Source: DSNY01 sp964539745 (GTDB lineage Bacteria; Pseudomonadota; Gammaproteobacteria; Burkholderiales; Burkholderiaceae_F). Taken from it: a stretch of DNA of 64,000 nt. Of this stretch, positions 18,335 to 27,146 are shown in pieces. Both the position numbers and the translations under genes were made by a program. How positions within the stretch are numbered: position 1 is the first letter of the stretch; each line of letters starts with the position of its first letter. The notes beneath the pieces were generated by a model, which was not told where the DNA came from, ran no database searches, and saw nothing but the letters and a program-made list of their open reading frames with translations. The stretch lies in the NCBI GenBank assembly GCA_964539745.1, contig CAZIJU010000004.1, forward strand, positions 19,796 to 83,795, read 5' to 3'.

Positions 18335-18482
18335 GCTCGACTCTCTCTTGCGCGCTCCCTCCCCGGGAGGGGAGGGACGGGGAGGGGCGGGCCGAACCTG
18401 CGCCCGGGCGGGCGGAGCGCGCAGCGCTCTGACCGCCGTAGGCGACCTTCAGTCCGGATATGCGAAGGACGGTATCGCTCAT
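18327..18482 (-). pseudogene. Partial livF duplicate, second leader mini-ORF
   Basis: It encodes 51 residues: MSDTVLRISGLKVAYGG, equal in plan to the livF N-terminus, then a Ser/Pro/Arg-rich tail (QSAARSARPGAG...) from the palindromic sequence. Its stop lies just inside livF, eight bases of overlap. A GGAGA stands before the start. No Walker A is present, so it cannot be an ATPase. It may be translated and feed ribosomes to livF, but a product function is doubtful. Confidence 0.55.
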
Positions 18483-18631
18483 CGGTCGGATCTCCGATAC
18501 GCGCTCCCTCCCCGTGACGGGAAGGATGGGGAGAGGCTGGCCCGATCTGGGCCCGGGCGGGCGGAGCGCGCAGCGCTCGGACCGCCGTAGGCGACCTTCA
18601 GTCCCGCAACGCGGAGGACGATCTCGCTCAT
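18479..18631 (-). pseudogene. Partial livF duplicate, first leader mini-ORF
   Basis: It encodes 50 residues: MSEIVLRVAGLKVAYGG, then PSAARSARPGPD and a low-complexity tail. Its ATG overlaps the livG stop (ATGA), with AGGAGAT in front. Its own stop overlaps the ATG of the next mini-ORF (again ATGA). This is probably the place where livF originally began. It has no nucleotide-binding motif. Confidence 0.55.
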
Positions 18632-19422
18632 GCGATCTCCTTCGTGGCGACACTTTTGTGCGCGCCGCCCAGATAGGCCTCGATGACCGCCGGGTCGCGC
18701 TGCACGTCGGCCGGCGTGCCCTCGGCGATCATCTTGCCGTAGTCGAGCACAGTGACGCGGTCGCACAGCCCCATCACGAGCTTCACGTCGTGTTCGATCA
18801 GCAGGATCGTCACGCCGTCCTTGCAGATGTTCTCCAGCAGCGCGCGCAGCGCCATCTTCTCGGTCGCGTTCATGCCCGCGGCGGGCTCGTCGAGCGCGAG
18901 CAGCTTGGGGTCGGTCGCGAGCGCGCGCGCGATCTCGAGCCGGCGCTGGTCGCCGTAGGCGAGCGTGCGCGCCTGGTAGTCGGCGTACTTGGCGATGCCG
19001 ACATACTCGAGCAGCTCGAGCGAACGGCGCCGGATCGACGCTTCCTCCTCGCGCGTGCGCTTCGTCCGCAGCACCGCGCCGAGCGCGGTCGCCTTCGTTC
19101 GCACGTGGCGGCCGACCATCACGTTTTCCAGCGCGGTCATCTCGGGGAACAGGCGGATGTTCTGGAAGGTGCGCGCGATGCCGGCTTCGGCGACCTTGTG
19201 CGGCTCGGTCGGCGAGTACGGCTTGCCGTCGAGCTCGAAGGTGCCCGAGTCGGGCTGGTACAGACCCGTGATCACGTTGAAAAAAGTCGTCTTGCCGGCG
19301 CCGTTCGGGCCGATCAGCCCATAGATCTGCCCGCGCTCGATCGTCAGCCCCACATCCGAAAGCGCCTGCAGACCGCCGAAGCGCTTGTTGACGCCGCTGA
19401 CCTTGAGGATCGGTTGGCTCAT
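18628..19422 (-). CDS. livG: Branched-chain amino acid ABC transporter ATPase LivG
   Basis: The 264-residue ATPase has Walker A GPNGAGKTT (residues 38-46) and the LivG-type ARTFQNIRLFPEMTALENVMVG. The signature-region sequence is TLAYGDQRRLEIARAL, with Q-D instead of LSGGQ as usual in LivG, and Walker B is LLALDEPAAGMN, followed by IEHD. It drives uptake with LivF through LivHM. The stop overlaps the start of a duplicated livF leader rather than livF itself. Confidence 0.95.
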   Translation of the reverse strand: MSQPILKVSGVNKRFGGLQALSDVGLTIERGQIYGLIGPNGAGKTTFFNVITGLYQPDSGTFELDGKPYSPTEPHKVAEAGIARTFQNIRLFPEMTALENVMVGRHVRTKATALGAVLRTKRTREEEASIRRRSLELLEYVGIAKYADYQARTLAYGDQRRLEIARALATDPKLLALDEPAAGMNATEKMALRALLENICKDGVTILLIEHDVKLVMGLCDRVTVLDYGKMIAEGTPADVQRDPAVIEAYLGGAHKSVATKEIA

Positions 19423-19429
19423 CGCTGCC

Positions 19430-20581
19430 TCACGCGGCTTGCGCCTTGGCGCCGGAGCGACCGGGCCGGGTCGTTGGGTTCAATCCGTGTTCGGGTGCGG
19501 GCCACAGGCCCTTCGGCCGGTACAGCATGATGATCACCATCGCCAACCCGTACAGCAGCATGCGCAGTACCTCGGCGTCGATCAGCACCTTGCCGAACAG
19601 CTGCTGCTGCACCGGCACGACCGTGTGGCGCAGCACCTCGGGGAAGATCGCCAGCAGCAGCGCGCCGAGCACCACACCGGGAATGTGACCGAGGCCGCCA
19701 AGCACGACCATCGCCAGCACGATGATCGACTCCATCAGCGAAAACGATTCCGGCGAGACGAAGCCCTGGAACGCTGCGAACATCGCGCCGGCCACACCGC
19801 CGAACGTCGCACCCAGCGCGAACGCGAGCAGCTTCACGTTGCGCACGTTGATGCCCATCGCCTTGGCGGCGATGTCGTCCTCGCGGATCGCCATCCAGGC
19901 GCGACCGATCCGCGAGTCCTGCAGCCGGATGCAGACGACGATCGTGACGATCGCGAGCAACAGGAACAGGTAGTAGTACAGGTACACCGACGGCAGCTCG
20001 ATGCCGAACAGGTTCTGCGGGCGCCCGAAGTTCACCCCCAGGATGCGCACCGGGTCGATCAGCGTGATGCCCTGCGGACCGTTGGTGAAGTTCAGCGGTG
20101 CGTTCAGGTTGTTCAGGAAGATGCGGATGATCTCGCCGAAGCCCAAGGTGACGATCGCGAGGTAGTCGCCTCTCAACTTGAGCACCGGCGCGCCGAGGAT
20201 TACGCCGAAGAACGCCGCCAGCGCGGCCCCGAGTGGGATCACCATCCAGATCGAGCTGTGAAAGCCCTGCGGGAACATCTCGGCGAGCGTGGGGAAATTG
20301 CTGGTCAGGTGCGGCGAGGCGAGCAGCGCGTACATGTAGGCGCCGACCGCGTAGAAGGCGATGTAGCCCAGGTCGAGCAGCCCCGCGAAGCCGACGACGA
20401 TGTTCAGCCCGAGCGCGAGCATCACGTACAGCAGCGCGAACGCGAGTGCGCGCACGCCGGCGTTGGCGAGCGGTGTCTGCGCGACCAGGAATGGCAGCAC
20501 GATCAGCACGGCGCCGACGACGAAAGTCGCCGCGGCCGCGGCGGCAGCGTTGTTGCGCAGGTTCGGGAAAAGAAGCGTCAT
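19430..20581 (-). CDS. livM: Branched-chain amino acid ABC transporter permease LivM
   Basis: The 383-residue inner-membrane permease has ten or so helices. LGLNIVVGFAGLLDLGYIAFYAVGAY and LRGDYLAIVTLGFGEIIRIFLNN are the LivM hallmarks, and the coupling-loop region GRAWMAIREDDIAAKAMGI is intact. It forms the channel with LivH. The C-terminal tail (GLNPTTRPGRSGAKAQAA) is cytoplasmic. The gene lies seven bases before livG. Confidence 0.94.
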   Translation of the reverse strand: MTLLFPNLRNNAAAAAAATFVVGAVLIVLPFLVAQTPLANAGVRALAFALLYVMLALGLNIVVGFAGLLDLGYIAFYAVGAYMYALLASPHLTSNFPTLAEMFPQGFHSSIWMVIPLGAALAAFFGVILGAPVLKLRGDYLAIVTLGFGEIIRIFLNNLNAPLNFTNGPQGITLIDPVRILGVNFGRPQNLFGIELPSVYLYYYLFLLLAIVTIVVCIRLQDSRIGRAWMAIREDDIAAKAMGINVRNVKLLAFALGATFGGVAGAMFAAFQGFVSPESFSLMESIIVLAMVVLGGLGHIPGVVLGALLLAIFPEVLRHTVVPVQQQLFGKVLIDAEVLRMLLYGLAMVIIMLYRPKGLWPAPEHGLNPTTRPGRSGAKAQAA

Positions 20582-20590
20582 CGGGCCCTC

Positions 20591-21520
20591 CTACGCGCGG
20601 TCGGCGACGCGCTCGCCCAGCAGCCCCGACGGCCGCAGGATCAGCACCGCGCACAGCACGATGAAGGCGAACACGTCCTGATAGTGCGAACCGAGGATGC
20701 CGCCGGTGAGCTGCCCGATGTAGCCGGCGCCGAGCGCCTCGATCAGCCCCAGCAGCAGCCCGCCGACCATCGCGCCGGGGATGTTGCCGATGCCGCCGAG
20801 CACCGCCGCGGTGAACGCCTTCAGCCCCGGCAGAAAGCCCATGTAGAAGTGTGCGACCGTGTAGGTCGCCGCCAGCATTACGCCGGCCACGGCGGCCAGT
20901 CCGGCGCCGATCGCGAAGGTCACCGCGATCACGTAGTTCGGGTTAACCCCCATCAGTCCGGCCACGCGGGGATTTTCCGCGGTCGCGCGCATCGCGCGGC
21001 CGAGCTTGCTGCGATTCACCAGCACCATCAGCGCGGCCATGATCAGCGCAGACAGCACGATGACGAGGAGCTTGGTGATCGTGACCGTCGCGCCGAGAAA
21101 CTGAATCGGATCCGAAGGCAGCAGTTGCGGAAACGTCATGTAGTTGCGTCCCCAGGCGATCATCGCCAGCGTTTGCAGCACGATCGACACGCCGATCGCG
21201 GTGATCAGCGGCGCCAGGCGCGGGGCGTTGCGCAGCGGACGGTACGCGACACGTTCGATGATCAGGCTCACGACCACACAGGTCGGGATCGCCACCGCCA
21301 TGCCCGCGATGAGCAGCAGCCAGCCAGGCATGTCCGGGAAATGCGTTTGCAGGAAAAGGATCACGGTGAGCGCGGTCAGCGCGCCGACCATCAGCACATC
21401 GCCGTGCGCGAAGTTAATCAGGTTCAGAATGCCGTAGACCATCGTGTAACCGAGCGCGATCAGCGAATAAAGGCTGCCGAGCACCAGGCCGTTGAGGATC
21501 TGCTGGAGGAAAGTTTCCAT
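20591..21520 (-). CDS. livH: Branched-chain amino acid ABC transporter permease LivH
   Basis: The 309-residue permease starts METFLQQILNGLVLGSLYSL and has the family run ALGYTMVYGILNLINFAHGD, and the coupling sequence GRAMRATAENPRVAGLMGVNP. I chose the ATG at 21520 over one eleven codons earlier since it matches LivH proteins. It is separated from livJ by an intrinsic terminator, so livHMGF probably receive only part of the livJ transcription, as is common for binding-protein operons. Confidence 0.94.
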   Translation of the reverse strand: METFLQQILNGLVLGSLYSLIALGYTMVYGILNLINFAHGDVLMVGALTALTVILFLQTHFPDMPGWLLLIAGMAVAIPTCVVVSLIIERVAYRPLRNAPRLAPLITAIGVSIVLQTLAMIAWGRNYMTFPQLLPSDPIQFLGATVTITKLLVIVLSALIMAALMVLVNRSKLGRAMRATAENPRVAGLMGVNPNYVIAVTFAIGAGLAAVAGVMLAATYTVAHFYMGFLPGLKAFTAAVLGGIGNIPGAMVGGLLLGLIEALGAGYIGQLTGGILGSHYQDVFAFIVLCAVLILRPSGLLGERVADRA

Positions 21521-21592
21521 CGTTGTGTCTCCGGCGCCGGGGCGCGCCTGCATCCTACAGCGCGACCGCGACCGCTGCGCGTTGCCCCTCTC

Positions 21593-21620
21593 AAAAAAAA
21601 CGGCACCCGCAGGTGCCGTT
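21593..21620 (-). terminator. Intrinsic terminator after livJ
   Basis: On the minus strand the stem CGGCACCTGCGGGTGCCG is followed by eight T residues and GAGA. It begins 18 bases after the livJ stop and lies 73 bp before livH. Partial read-through would give more binding protein than membrane components. Confidence 0.9.
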
Positions 21621-21637
21621 CGTTCCGGCCGAGTGCC

Positions 21638-22825
21638 TCAGCGCGAGGTCGAGATGTACTCCAGCTTGCCGTCCTTGACCCTGAACATCGAGATGGCGCC
21701 GTTCTTGATGTCGCCCTTCTCGTCGAACGTGATCTGTCCGGTGACGCCCGTATAGTTGGTCGCTGGCATCGCGGCGACGATCGCGGCCTTGTCGACCTTG
21801 CCGGCGCGCTTGATCGCGTCGGCGATCACGTAGACGGCGTCGTAGCTGTACGGCGAGTAGATCTGCACGTCCTGGTTGAACTTGGCCTTGTACTTGGCCT
21901 TGAACTCCTCGCCCTTGGCCAGCTTCTCGACCGCCTCGCCCGCCATCGAGCAGGTCAGGATGTCGGCGGCATCGCCGGCGAGCTTGATGAACTCGGGCGA
22001 GCACACGCCGTCGCCGGCCAGCAGCTTGGACTTGATGCCGAGCTGCTTCATCTGCTTGGCCATCGGACCGGCAGTGGCGTCCATGCCACCGTACATCACC
22101 ACGTCGGGCTTGACAGCGCGGATCTTGGTCAGGATCGCGTTGAAGTCGGTGGTCTTGTCGGTCGCGAACTCCCGCGCGACGACCTTGAGACCTTTTTCCT
22201 TCGCGACCTTCTCGACCACGTCGGCCAGCCCCTGGCCGTACGCCGTGCGGTCATCGACGATCGCGATCGTCTTGGCCTTCATCTCGGTCGCCGCGTAGTT
22301 GGCGAGCACCGCGCCTTGCTGGTTGTCGTTGGCAACGACACGGAAGGTCGTCTTGAAGCCCTGCTCGGTCAGTTTCGGATTGGTGGCCGACGGCGAGACT
22401 TGCACGACGTTCGCGTCGGCGTAGATCTTCGAGGCCGGGATCGAAGTGCCCGAGTTCAGGTGCCCGACCACCGCGACGACGCCGGCGTCGACCAGCTTCT
22501 GCGCGGCGAGCGTGCCTTCCTTCGGGTCGGCCTTGTCGTCCTCGGCCAGCAGCTCGAGCTTGTATTTCTTGCCGCCGACCTCCAGGCCGCCGGCCGCGTT
22601 GATTTCGTCGACCGCGAGGCGGGCGCCGTTTTCGTTGTCCTTCCCAAGGTGGGCGATGCCGCCGGTCAGCGGCGCGACATGGCCGATCTTGATGACTTCG
22701 GCCGGGGCCGTGGCCGGTGCCTTGGTCGCTTCGGCCTTCTTGGCCGGTTCTTCCTTCTTGCCGCAACCGGCAAGCGCCACCGCCGCCGCGAAGGCAAGCG
22801 GAGCGATCTTCGTCAGGTGGTTCAT
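21638..22825 (-). CDS. livJ: Branched-chain amino acid ABC transporter substrate-binding protein
   Basis: The 395-residue periplasmic binding protein of the Leu/Ile/Val family has a lipoprotein-type signal (MNHLTKIAPLAFAAAVALAGC, cut here at the cysteine) and then a Lys/Ala-rich linker KKEEPAKKAEATKAPATAPA. The core begins IKIGHVAPLTGGIAHLGKDN and has GHLNSGTSIPASKIYAD. The start is fixed by GAGGAGAAC upstream of the ATG. Being lipid-anchored is common in this class. It delivers ligand to LivHM; the exact amino acid or aromatic ligand cannot be told. Confidence 0.93.
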   Translation of the reverse strand: MNHLTKIAPLAFAAAVALAGCGKKEEPAKKAEATKAPATAPAEVIKIGHVAPLTGGIAHLGKDNENGARLAVDEINAAGGLEVGGKKYKLELLAEDDKADPKEGTLAAQKLVDAGVVAVVGHLNSGTSIPASKIYADANVVQVSPSATNPKLTEQGFKTTFRVVANDNQQGAVLANYAATEMKAKTIAIVDDRTAYGQGLADVVEKVAKEKGLKVVAREFATDKTTDFNAILTKIRAVKPDVVMYGGMDATAGPMAKQMKQLGIKSKLLAGDGVCSPEFIKLAGDAADILTCSMAGEAVEKLAKGEEFKAKYKAKFNQDVQIYSPYSYDAVYVIADAIKRAGKVDKAAIVAAMPATNYTGVTGQITFDEKGDIKNGAISMFRVKDGKLEYISTSR

Positions 22826-22916
22826 GAACCGTTCTCCTCGAGGTGTTTCGACCAATTACGAAACGTTCTTCTTTCGCCCGGAACGACGACAGCCGGTCCC
22901 GGCTCGAAAAGTGCGA

Positions 22917-22944
22917 ATTGTACTAGCGCGCACTCATCAAGCAA
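22917..22944 (-). promoter_or_regulatory. Candidate sigma-70 promoter for the liv operon
   Basis: On the minus strand TTGCTT (22939-22944) and TACAAT (22917-22922) are 16 bp apart. Transcription would start near 22910 and give a leader of about 85 nt before livJ. Confidence 0.5.
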
Positions 22945-23233
22945 GGAAGCTGCAGGCCTGCGCGGCCGTACCGCGTTGTACGTCCGCATCGCGTACTCGC
23001 GGGGTCGCTACCGGGCTTTCGGCAAATGGCCGACAAACCGTTTGCTGTCGGCCCCCTTGTCCGCTTGCGAAACATGGGGGCGAAGCGGGGGTTTACGGCG
23101 CGCTCACTGCGACCGCTGAGCGGCGGGGCCCGCAAGGCGCGCGCCGCAAAGCAGGGCCGCCAAGCGTCTGCCGCGTCAGGTAATCGCGGAATGCCCAATA
23201 GAATCGCTGCGGTGTGCAGCGGATGCAGCGGAC
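22945..23233. other. Divergent intergenic region between livJ and dadA
   Basis: No supported gene. It must contain the dadA promoter; TAGAAT at 23199-23204 is a possible -10 box with no good -35 partner. I see no clear operator palindrome. Confidence 0.4.
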
Positions 23234-24493
23234 ATGCGGGTCCTGGTTGTAGGCGGCGGCATCATCGGCACGAGCAGTGCGTGGTTTCTGCGCGCGGCTG
23301 GGCACGAAGTCACGCTGATCGAGCGTGCTTGCGGCGTGGCCCGCGAAACCAGCTTCGCCAATGGCGGACAGATCTCGGTCAGTCATTCGGAGCCATGGGC
23401 GAACCCCGGCGCACCGCTGAAGCTGCTGAAGTGGCTGGGCCGAGCCGACGCGCCGCTGCTGTTTAAGCCGCGTGCGGAACTCGAGCAGTGGCGGTGGGCG
23501 TTGTCGTTTCTGCGCGAGTGTCTGCCCGGACGCACGGCGCGCAACATCCGTCACAACGTCCGGCTCGCGACGTACAGCCGCGCGCTGTTGCGGGCACTGC
23601 GGCGAGAACTCGCGCTCGAGTACGACCAGTTGTCGCGCGGAATTCTGCATTTTTATACGAGCGCGGCCGAGTACGAAGCCTCACTCGCGCCGGCGGCGTT
23701 GATGCGCGAGCTGGGCTGCGATCGCCGTCCGATCGGCGCCGACGAGGCGGTGCGGATCGAGCCGGCGCTCGCACCGCTGCGCGATCGTATCGTGGGCGCC
23801 GATTACTGCGCCGAGGACGAGTCCGGTGACGCGGCGCGCTTCACCGAGCTTCTGGCGCAGGCGGCGCGGGCGCGCGGCGTGCGATTCGCATTCGACACGC
23901 AGGTGACGCGGATCGTCGTCGAAGGGGGGCGCGCGATCGCCGTCGAAGTCGTGGCGCCGGAGGGCGACTTCCGGCGGCTCGCTGCCGATGCGGTCGTCGT
24001 CGCGTGCGGCGTGCACTCGCGCGCGCTGCTCGCGCCGCTCGGCATTCGGCTGTCGCTGTATCCGGGCAAAGGGTACTCGGCGACTTACACGATCATCGAC
24101 GCCGATCGCGCGCCGACGGTGAGCCTGACCGACGACGAATGCAAGCTGGTCTTCTCGCGGCTCGGTGCGCGCCTTCGCGTGGCCGGCACGGCGGAGATCG
24201 GCAGCCATGATCGCGGCCTGAACGAGCTGCGCTGCGCGGCGATCACGCGGCGCGTGCAGTCGCTGTTTCCGGGCGCCTGCGATTACGCGCAGCCGAAGTA
24301 CTGGGCTGGACTTCGTCCGGTGACGCCGTCGGGCGTGCCGCTGATCGGCGCCACGCCGATCGCCGGCCTGTTCGTCAATACCGGCCACGGCACGCTCGGC
24401 TGGACGATGGGGGTCGGCTCGGGCAAGCTGTGCGCAGACCTCCTCGACGGTCGTGCGACAGACATCGAGCCGACGCCGCTGCCGTGGAAATGA
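23234..24493 (+). CDS. dadA: D-amino acid dehydrogenase (DadA-like FAD oxidoreductase)
   Basis: The 419-residue flavoenzyme starts with the FAD-binding motif VLVVGGGIIGTSSAWFL, then RETSFANGGQISVSHSEPWANP, the DadA-type signature. The C-terminal segment YWAGLRPVTPSGVPLIG and NTGHGTLGWTMGVGSGK completes the FAD site. It oxidises D-amino acids to 2-oxo acids, passing electrons to the respiratory chain. It is divergent from the liv operon; both serve amino acid use. A small cytochrome c gene lies downstream but on the other strand. Confidence 0.92.
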   Translation: MRVLVVGGGIIGTSSAWFLRAAGHEVTLIERACGVARETSFANGGQISVSHSEPWANPGAPLKLLKWLGRADAPLLFKPRAELEQWRWALSFLRECLPGRTARNIRHNVRLATYSRALLRALRRELALEYDQLSRGILHFYTSAAEYEASLAPAALMRELGCDRRPIGADEAVRIEPALAPLRDRIVGADYCAEDESGDAARFTELLAQAARARGVRFAFDTQVTRIVVEGGRAIAVEVVAPEGDFRRLAADAVVVACGVHSRALLAPLGIRLSLYPGKGYSATYTIIDADRAPTVSLTDDECKLVFSRLGARLRVAGTAEIGSHDRGLNELRCAAITRRVQSLFPGACDYAQPKYWAGLRPVTPSGVPLIGATPIAGLFVNTGHGTLGWTMGVGSGKLCADLLDGRATDIEPTPLPWK

Positions 24494-24496
24494 ATC

Positions 24497-24516
24497 GGGG
24501 CGCCGCGCGGCGCCCC
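24497..24516. terminator. Strong palindromic stem between convergent genes
   Basis: GGGGCGCCGCGCGGCGCCCC is a perfect 20-bp palindrome just after the dadA stop and before the end of the convergent cytochrome gene. No T-tract follows on either strand, so it may end transcripts weakly or protect 3' ends. Confidence 0.5.
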
Positions 24517-24560
24517 GTGAAATGACCGCGCACCCGGGCGGGCGCAGGGGGTCGGCGCGG

Positions 24561-24869
24561 CTACTTGATCGTCATGACCCACTTGGCCAAGGTCTGCGCC
24601 TCGGCTTCGCTGACCTGCGGATTGGCGGGCATCGGGACCTGTCCCCAGACGCCGACACCGCCTTCGCGGATCTTCTTCGCGAGCTTGGCTACCGCGTCCT
24701 TGTCCTTGGCGTACTTCGCCGCGACGTCCTTGTAGGAGGGGCCGACCAGTTTCTTGTCGGTCGTGTGGCAGGCGAGGCAGTTCTTGGCCTTGGCCAGATC
24801 CGCGTTGGCGAACGCGGCGCCGCTCACGAACGTGAGGCCGACAGCGGCTGCGAGAAGGGCTTTTTTCAT
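24561..24869 (-). CDS. Class I cytochrome c (c-551/c-552 type)
   Basis: The 102-residue periplasmic electron carrier has a Sec signal (KKALLAAAVGLTFVSGAAFA) and a single haem site CLACH at residues 31-35. The distal methionine is in VWGQVPMPANPQVS. ADLAKAKNCLACH and AQTLAKWVMTIK are typical of the cytochrome c-551 family. It probably shuttles electrons between membrane complexes and a terminal oxidase or reductase. The ATG at MKKALL is taken, as the upstream ATG would give a longer, less typical signal. Confidence 0.93.
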   Translation of the reverse strand: MKKALLAAAVGLTFVSGAAFANADLAKAKNCLACHTTDKKLVGPSYKDVAAKYAKDKDAVAKLAKKIREGGVGVWGQVPMPANPQVSEAEAQTLAKWVMTIK

Positions 24870-25055
24870 CGTGCGCTCCATCAGGGCAGTGGGTAGGGAA
24901 CCCGGAAAGTCCGCAATTCTAACGGTCCACCGTGTCGGCGGTTGACACCGCGCCCGTCTCCGGGCGTCGTTGCCGTATCGAATTGCCGTCGACCGGTCAT
25001 GCGCGCGCGAGGGCTAATATTGCGCCGGGCCTCGGGCGCGTTGCGGGACTTCGAC

Positions 25056-25292
25056 ATGTGGCTACTTTGGCTGGGTGTGGCGCTGCTGGTGCTGAAGCTG
25101 CTCGGCATCTCGGTCTTTGCCGACTTGTCATGGTGGTGGGTCGCGCTGCCATTCGTGCTCGCGCTGATTTGGTTCGAGCTGTTCGAAAAGCGTCTTGGCC
25201 TCGACAAGAAAAAGGCCTTCGACGAACTCGAACGGGCCAAGCAGGAACGCATCAAGAAGGCGCTCGAACGCGACAAGCGCGGCCGGCGCTGA
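25056..25292 (+). CDS. Small Trp-rich membrane protein
   Basis: A 78-residue protein with two hydrophobic helices (WLLWLGVALLVLKLLGI and WWWVALPFVLALIWFELF) and a charged, helical C-terminus (KKKAFDELERAKQERIKKAL). It matches the small Trp-rich protein family known from betaproteobacteria, whose function is unknown. The gene lies 15 bp before the convergent ilvD stop. The topology suggests both termini in the cytoplasm. Confidence 0.88.
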   Translation: MWLLWLGVALLVLKLLGISVFADLSWWWVALPFVLALIWFELFEKRLGLDKKKAFDELERAKQERIKKALERDKRGRR

Positions 25293-25307
25293 TGTTCGGG
25301 CCTCGCT

Positions 25308-26996
25308 TCAGTCGAACAGCTTCTCGTCGGTGATCGCGCCGCGGCTGGCCGTCGAGGCCAGCTTGGCGAACTTCGCCAGCACCCCGCGTGTGTAACGCGG
25401 CTGCGGTTGTTTCCAGGCGGCGCGGCGGCGCGCCAGCTCCGCATCGGACACGTTCAGTTGCAGCAGCAGCCTTGTGGCGTCGATCGTGATCGAGTCGCCC
25501 TCCTCAATCAGCGCGATCGCGCCGCCGACATACGCTTCCGGCGCCACGTGGCCGACGACCATGCCCCAGGTGCCGCCGGAAAACCGCCCGTCGGTGATCA
25601 GTCCGACCGACTCGCCCAGCCCCTTGCCGATGATCGCGGAGGTGGGGCTCAGCATTTCGCGCATGCCCGGGCCGCCTTTCGGCCCTTCGTAGCGGATGAC
25701 CACGATGTCGCCGGGTTTGATTCGATCGGCCAGGATCGCCTCCAGCGCGGCTTCCTCCGAATCGAACACGCGCGCCGGGCCGGTGATCGCCGGGTTCTTC
25801 AGTCCGGTGATCTTCGCCACACAACCTTCGGGCGCGAGGTTGCCCTTCAGGATCGCCAGATGCCCGTGCGGATACAGCGGCTTGTCGAACGGCCGGATCA
25901 CGTCTTGGTCGGCGCGCGGTTGCGCCGGCACGTCGGCGAGCATTTCGGCCATCGTCTTGCCGGTGATCGTCATGCAGTCGCCATGCAACAGGCCGTTGGC
26001 AAGCAGGATCTTCAGCACCTGGGGGATGCCGCCGGCTGCGTGCAAGTCGGTGGCGACGTACCTGCCGGACGGCTTCAGATCGCACAGCACCGGCACCTTG
26101 CGGCGGATGCGCTCGAAGTCGTCGATCGTCCATTCGATGCCGGCGGCATGCGCAATCGCCAGGTAGTGCAGCACCGCATTGGTCGAGCCGCCGACCGCCA
26201 TGATCAGGCTGACCGCGTTTTCGATCGACTTGCGCGTGATGATGTCGGAGGGCTTCAGTCCCTTCTTGATCGCCTCGACCAGCACGCGCGCGGCCTGAAC
26301 GGTCGAATCGACTTTCTCTTGATCCGGGTTGGCCTGCGTGGACGAATACAGCAGGCTCATGCCGAGCGCCTCGAACGACGAACTCATCGTGTTCGCGGTG
26401 TACATGCCGCCGCAGGAGCCCGAGCCGGGAATGCAGCGGCGCTCGATTTCCTTGAAGTCCGTTTCGGACAGCCGGCCCGCAGTGAACTCGCCGACCGCCT
26501 CGAACGCGGAAACGATCGTCAGGTCGGCTCCTTTGTAATGGCCGGGTTTGACCGTGCCGCCGTAGACATAGATCGCGGGCACGTTGCAGCGGGCGATCGC
26601 CATCATGCCGCCCGGCATGTTCTTGTCGCATCCGCCGATCACGATCACGCCGTCCATCCACTGGCCGTTGACGCAGGTCTCGATGCAGTCGGCGATCACC
26701 TCGCGCGAGACGAGCGAATACTTCATGCCTTCGGTGCCCATGGCGATGCCGTCCGAAACCGTCGGCGTGCCGAACACCTGCGAGTTGGCGCCGCAGCGGG
26801 CGATCTCCTCGATCGCCGCATCGACGAGCCGTTGCAGCCCCGAGTTGCACGGCGTGATCGTCGAATGCGCGTTGGCCACGCCGACCATCGGCTTGTCGAA
26901 ATCCTCGTCCTTGTAACCCATCGCGTAGTACATCGCGCGATTGGCGGAGCGGGCAATGCCCTGGGTGACGTGTTTGCTGCGTTCGTTGTACGGCAT
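25308..26996 (-). CDS. ilvD: Dihydroxy-acid dehydratase
   Basis: The 562-residue iron-sulfur enzyme makes the 2-oxo acid precursors of valine and isoleucine. Cluster cysteines are seen in ANAHSTITPCNSG, GGCDKNMPGG and SGSCGGMYTANTM, and the C-terminus has ITDGRFSGGTWG, the family signature. It is of the shorter, about 560-residue subtype. It stands alone, divergent from lgt; ilvA is encoded elsewhere in the window. Confidence 0.95.
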   Translation of the reverse strand: MPYNERSKHVTQGIARSANRAMYYAMGYKDEDFDKPMVGVANAHSTITPCNSGLQRLVDAAIEEIARCGANSQVFGTPTVSDGIAMGTEGMKYSLVSREVIADCIETCVNGQWMDGVIVIGGCDKNMPGGMMAIARCNVPAIYVYGGTVKPGHYKGADLTIVSAFEAVGEFTAGRLSETDFKEIERRCIPGSGSCGGMYTANTMSSSFEALGMSLLYSSTQANPDQEKVDSTVQAARVLVEAIKKGLKPSDIITRKSIENAVSLIMAVGGSTNAVLHYLAIAHAAGIEWTIDDFERIRRKVPVLCDLKPSGRYVATDLHAAGGIPQVLKILLANGLLHGDCMTITGKTMAEMLADVPAQPRADQDVIRPFDKPLYPHGHLAILKGNLAPEGCVAKITGLKNPAITGPARVFDSEEAALEAILADRIKPGDIVVIRYEGPKGGPGMREMLSPTSAIIGKGLGESVGLITDGRFSGGTWGMVVGHVAPEAYVGGAIALIEEGDSITIDATRLLLQLNVSDAELARRRAAWKQPQPRYTRGVLAKFAKLASTASRGAITDEKLFD

Positions 26997-27135
26997 AGGG
27001 TCTGCGTCTGCGGGTTGCGGTGCTTTGTGGCGAGGCGCTCGATGCGCGCGGAGTCGGGATACTATCGCAGCGCGCTGCCGACGACCCGGTGCGGCGCCAC
27101 CCCTACTCGATCAACGCAATCGGCGTTTCGCCGAC

Positions 27136-27141
27136 TATATA
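27136..27141 (+). promoter_or_regulatory. lgt: Candidate -10 box for lgt (possible leaderless mRNA)
   Basis: TATATA lies five bases before the lgt ATG (27147), so a start site at the normal distance would coincide with the ATG. No Shine-Dalgarno sequence is present in this interval. The -35 region is poor. Confidence 0.4.
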
Positions 27142-27146
27142 ACTCG

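Larger units (their letters stand above)
18285..18631 (-). repeat. Tandem repeat carrying three copies of the livF 5' end
   Basis: The 21-base plus-strand string CCGCCGTAGGCGACCTTCAGT-like core starts at 18285, 18433 and 18582, a period of 148-149 bp. Each period has the reverse complement of the livF start (MSE/D...VLR...GLKVAYGG) followed by a GC-rich palindromic part with CGCTCCCTCCCC and CCCGGGCGGGCGGAGCGCG. The third copy has only the leader part. Copies differ at many bases, so the event is not very recent. See the finding for the mechanism. Confidence 0.92.

Noticed and set aside
18285..18631. CRISPR array (regular repeats)
   Set aside because: Units are about 148 bp, only three, with no short spacers, and carry a gene start.
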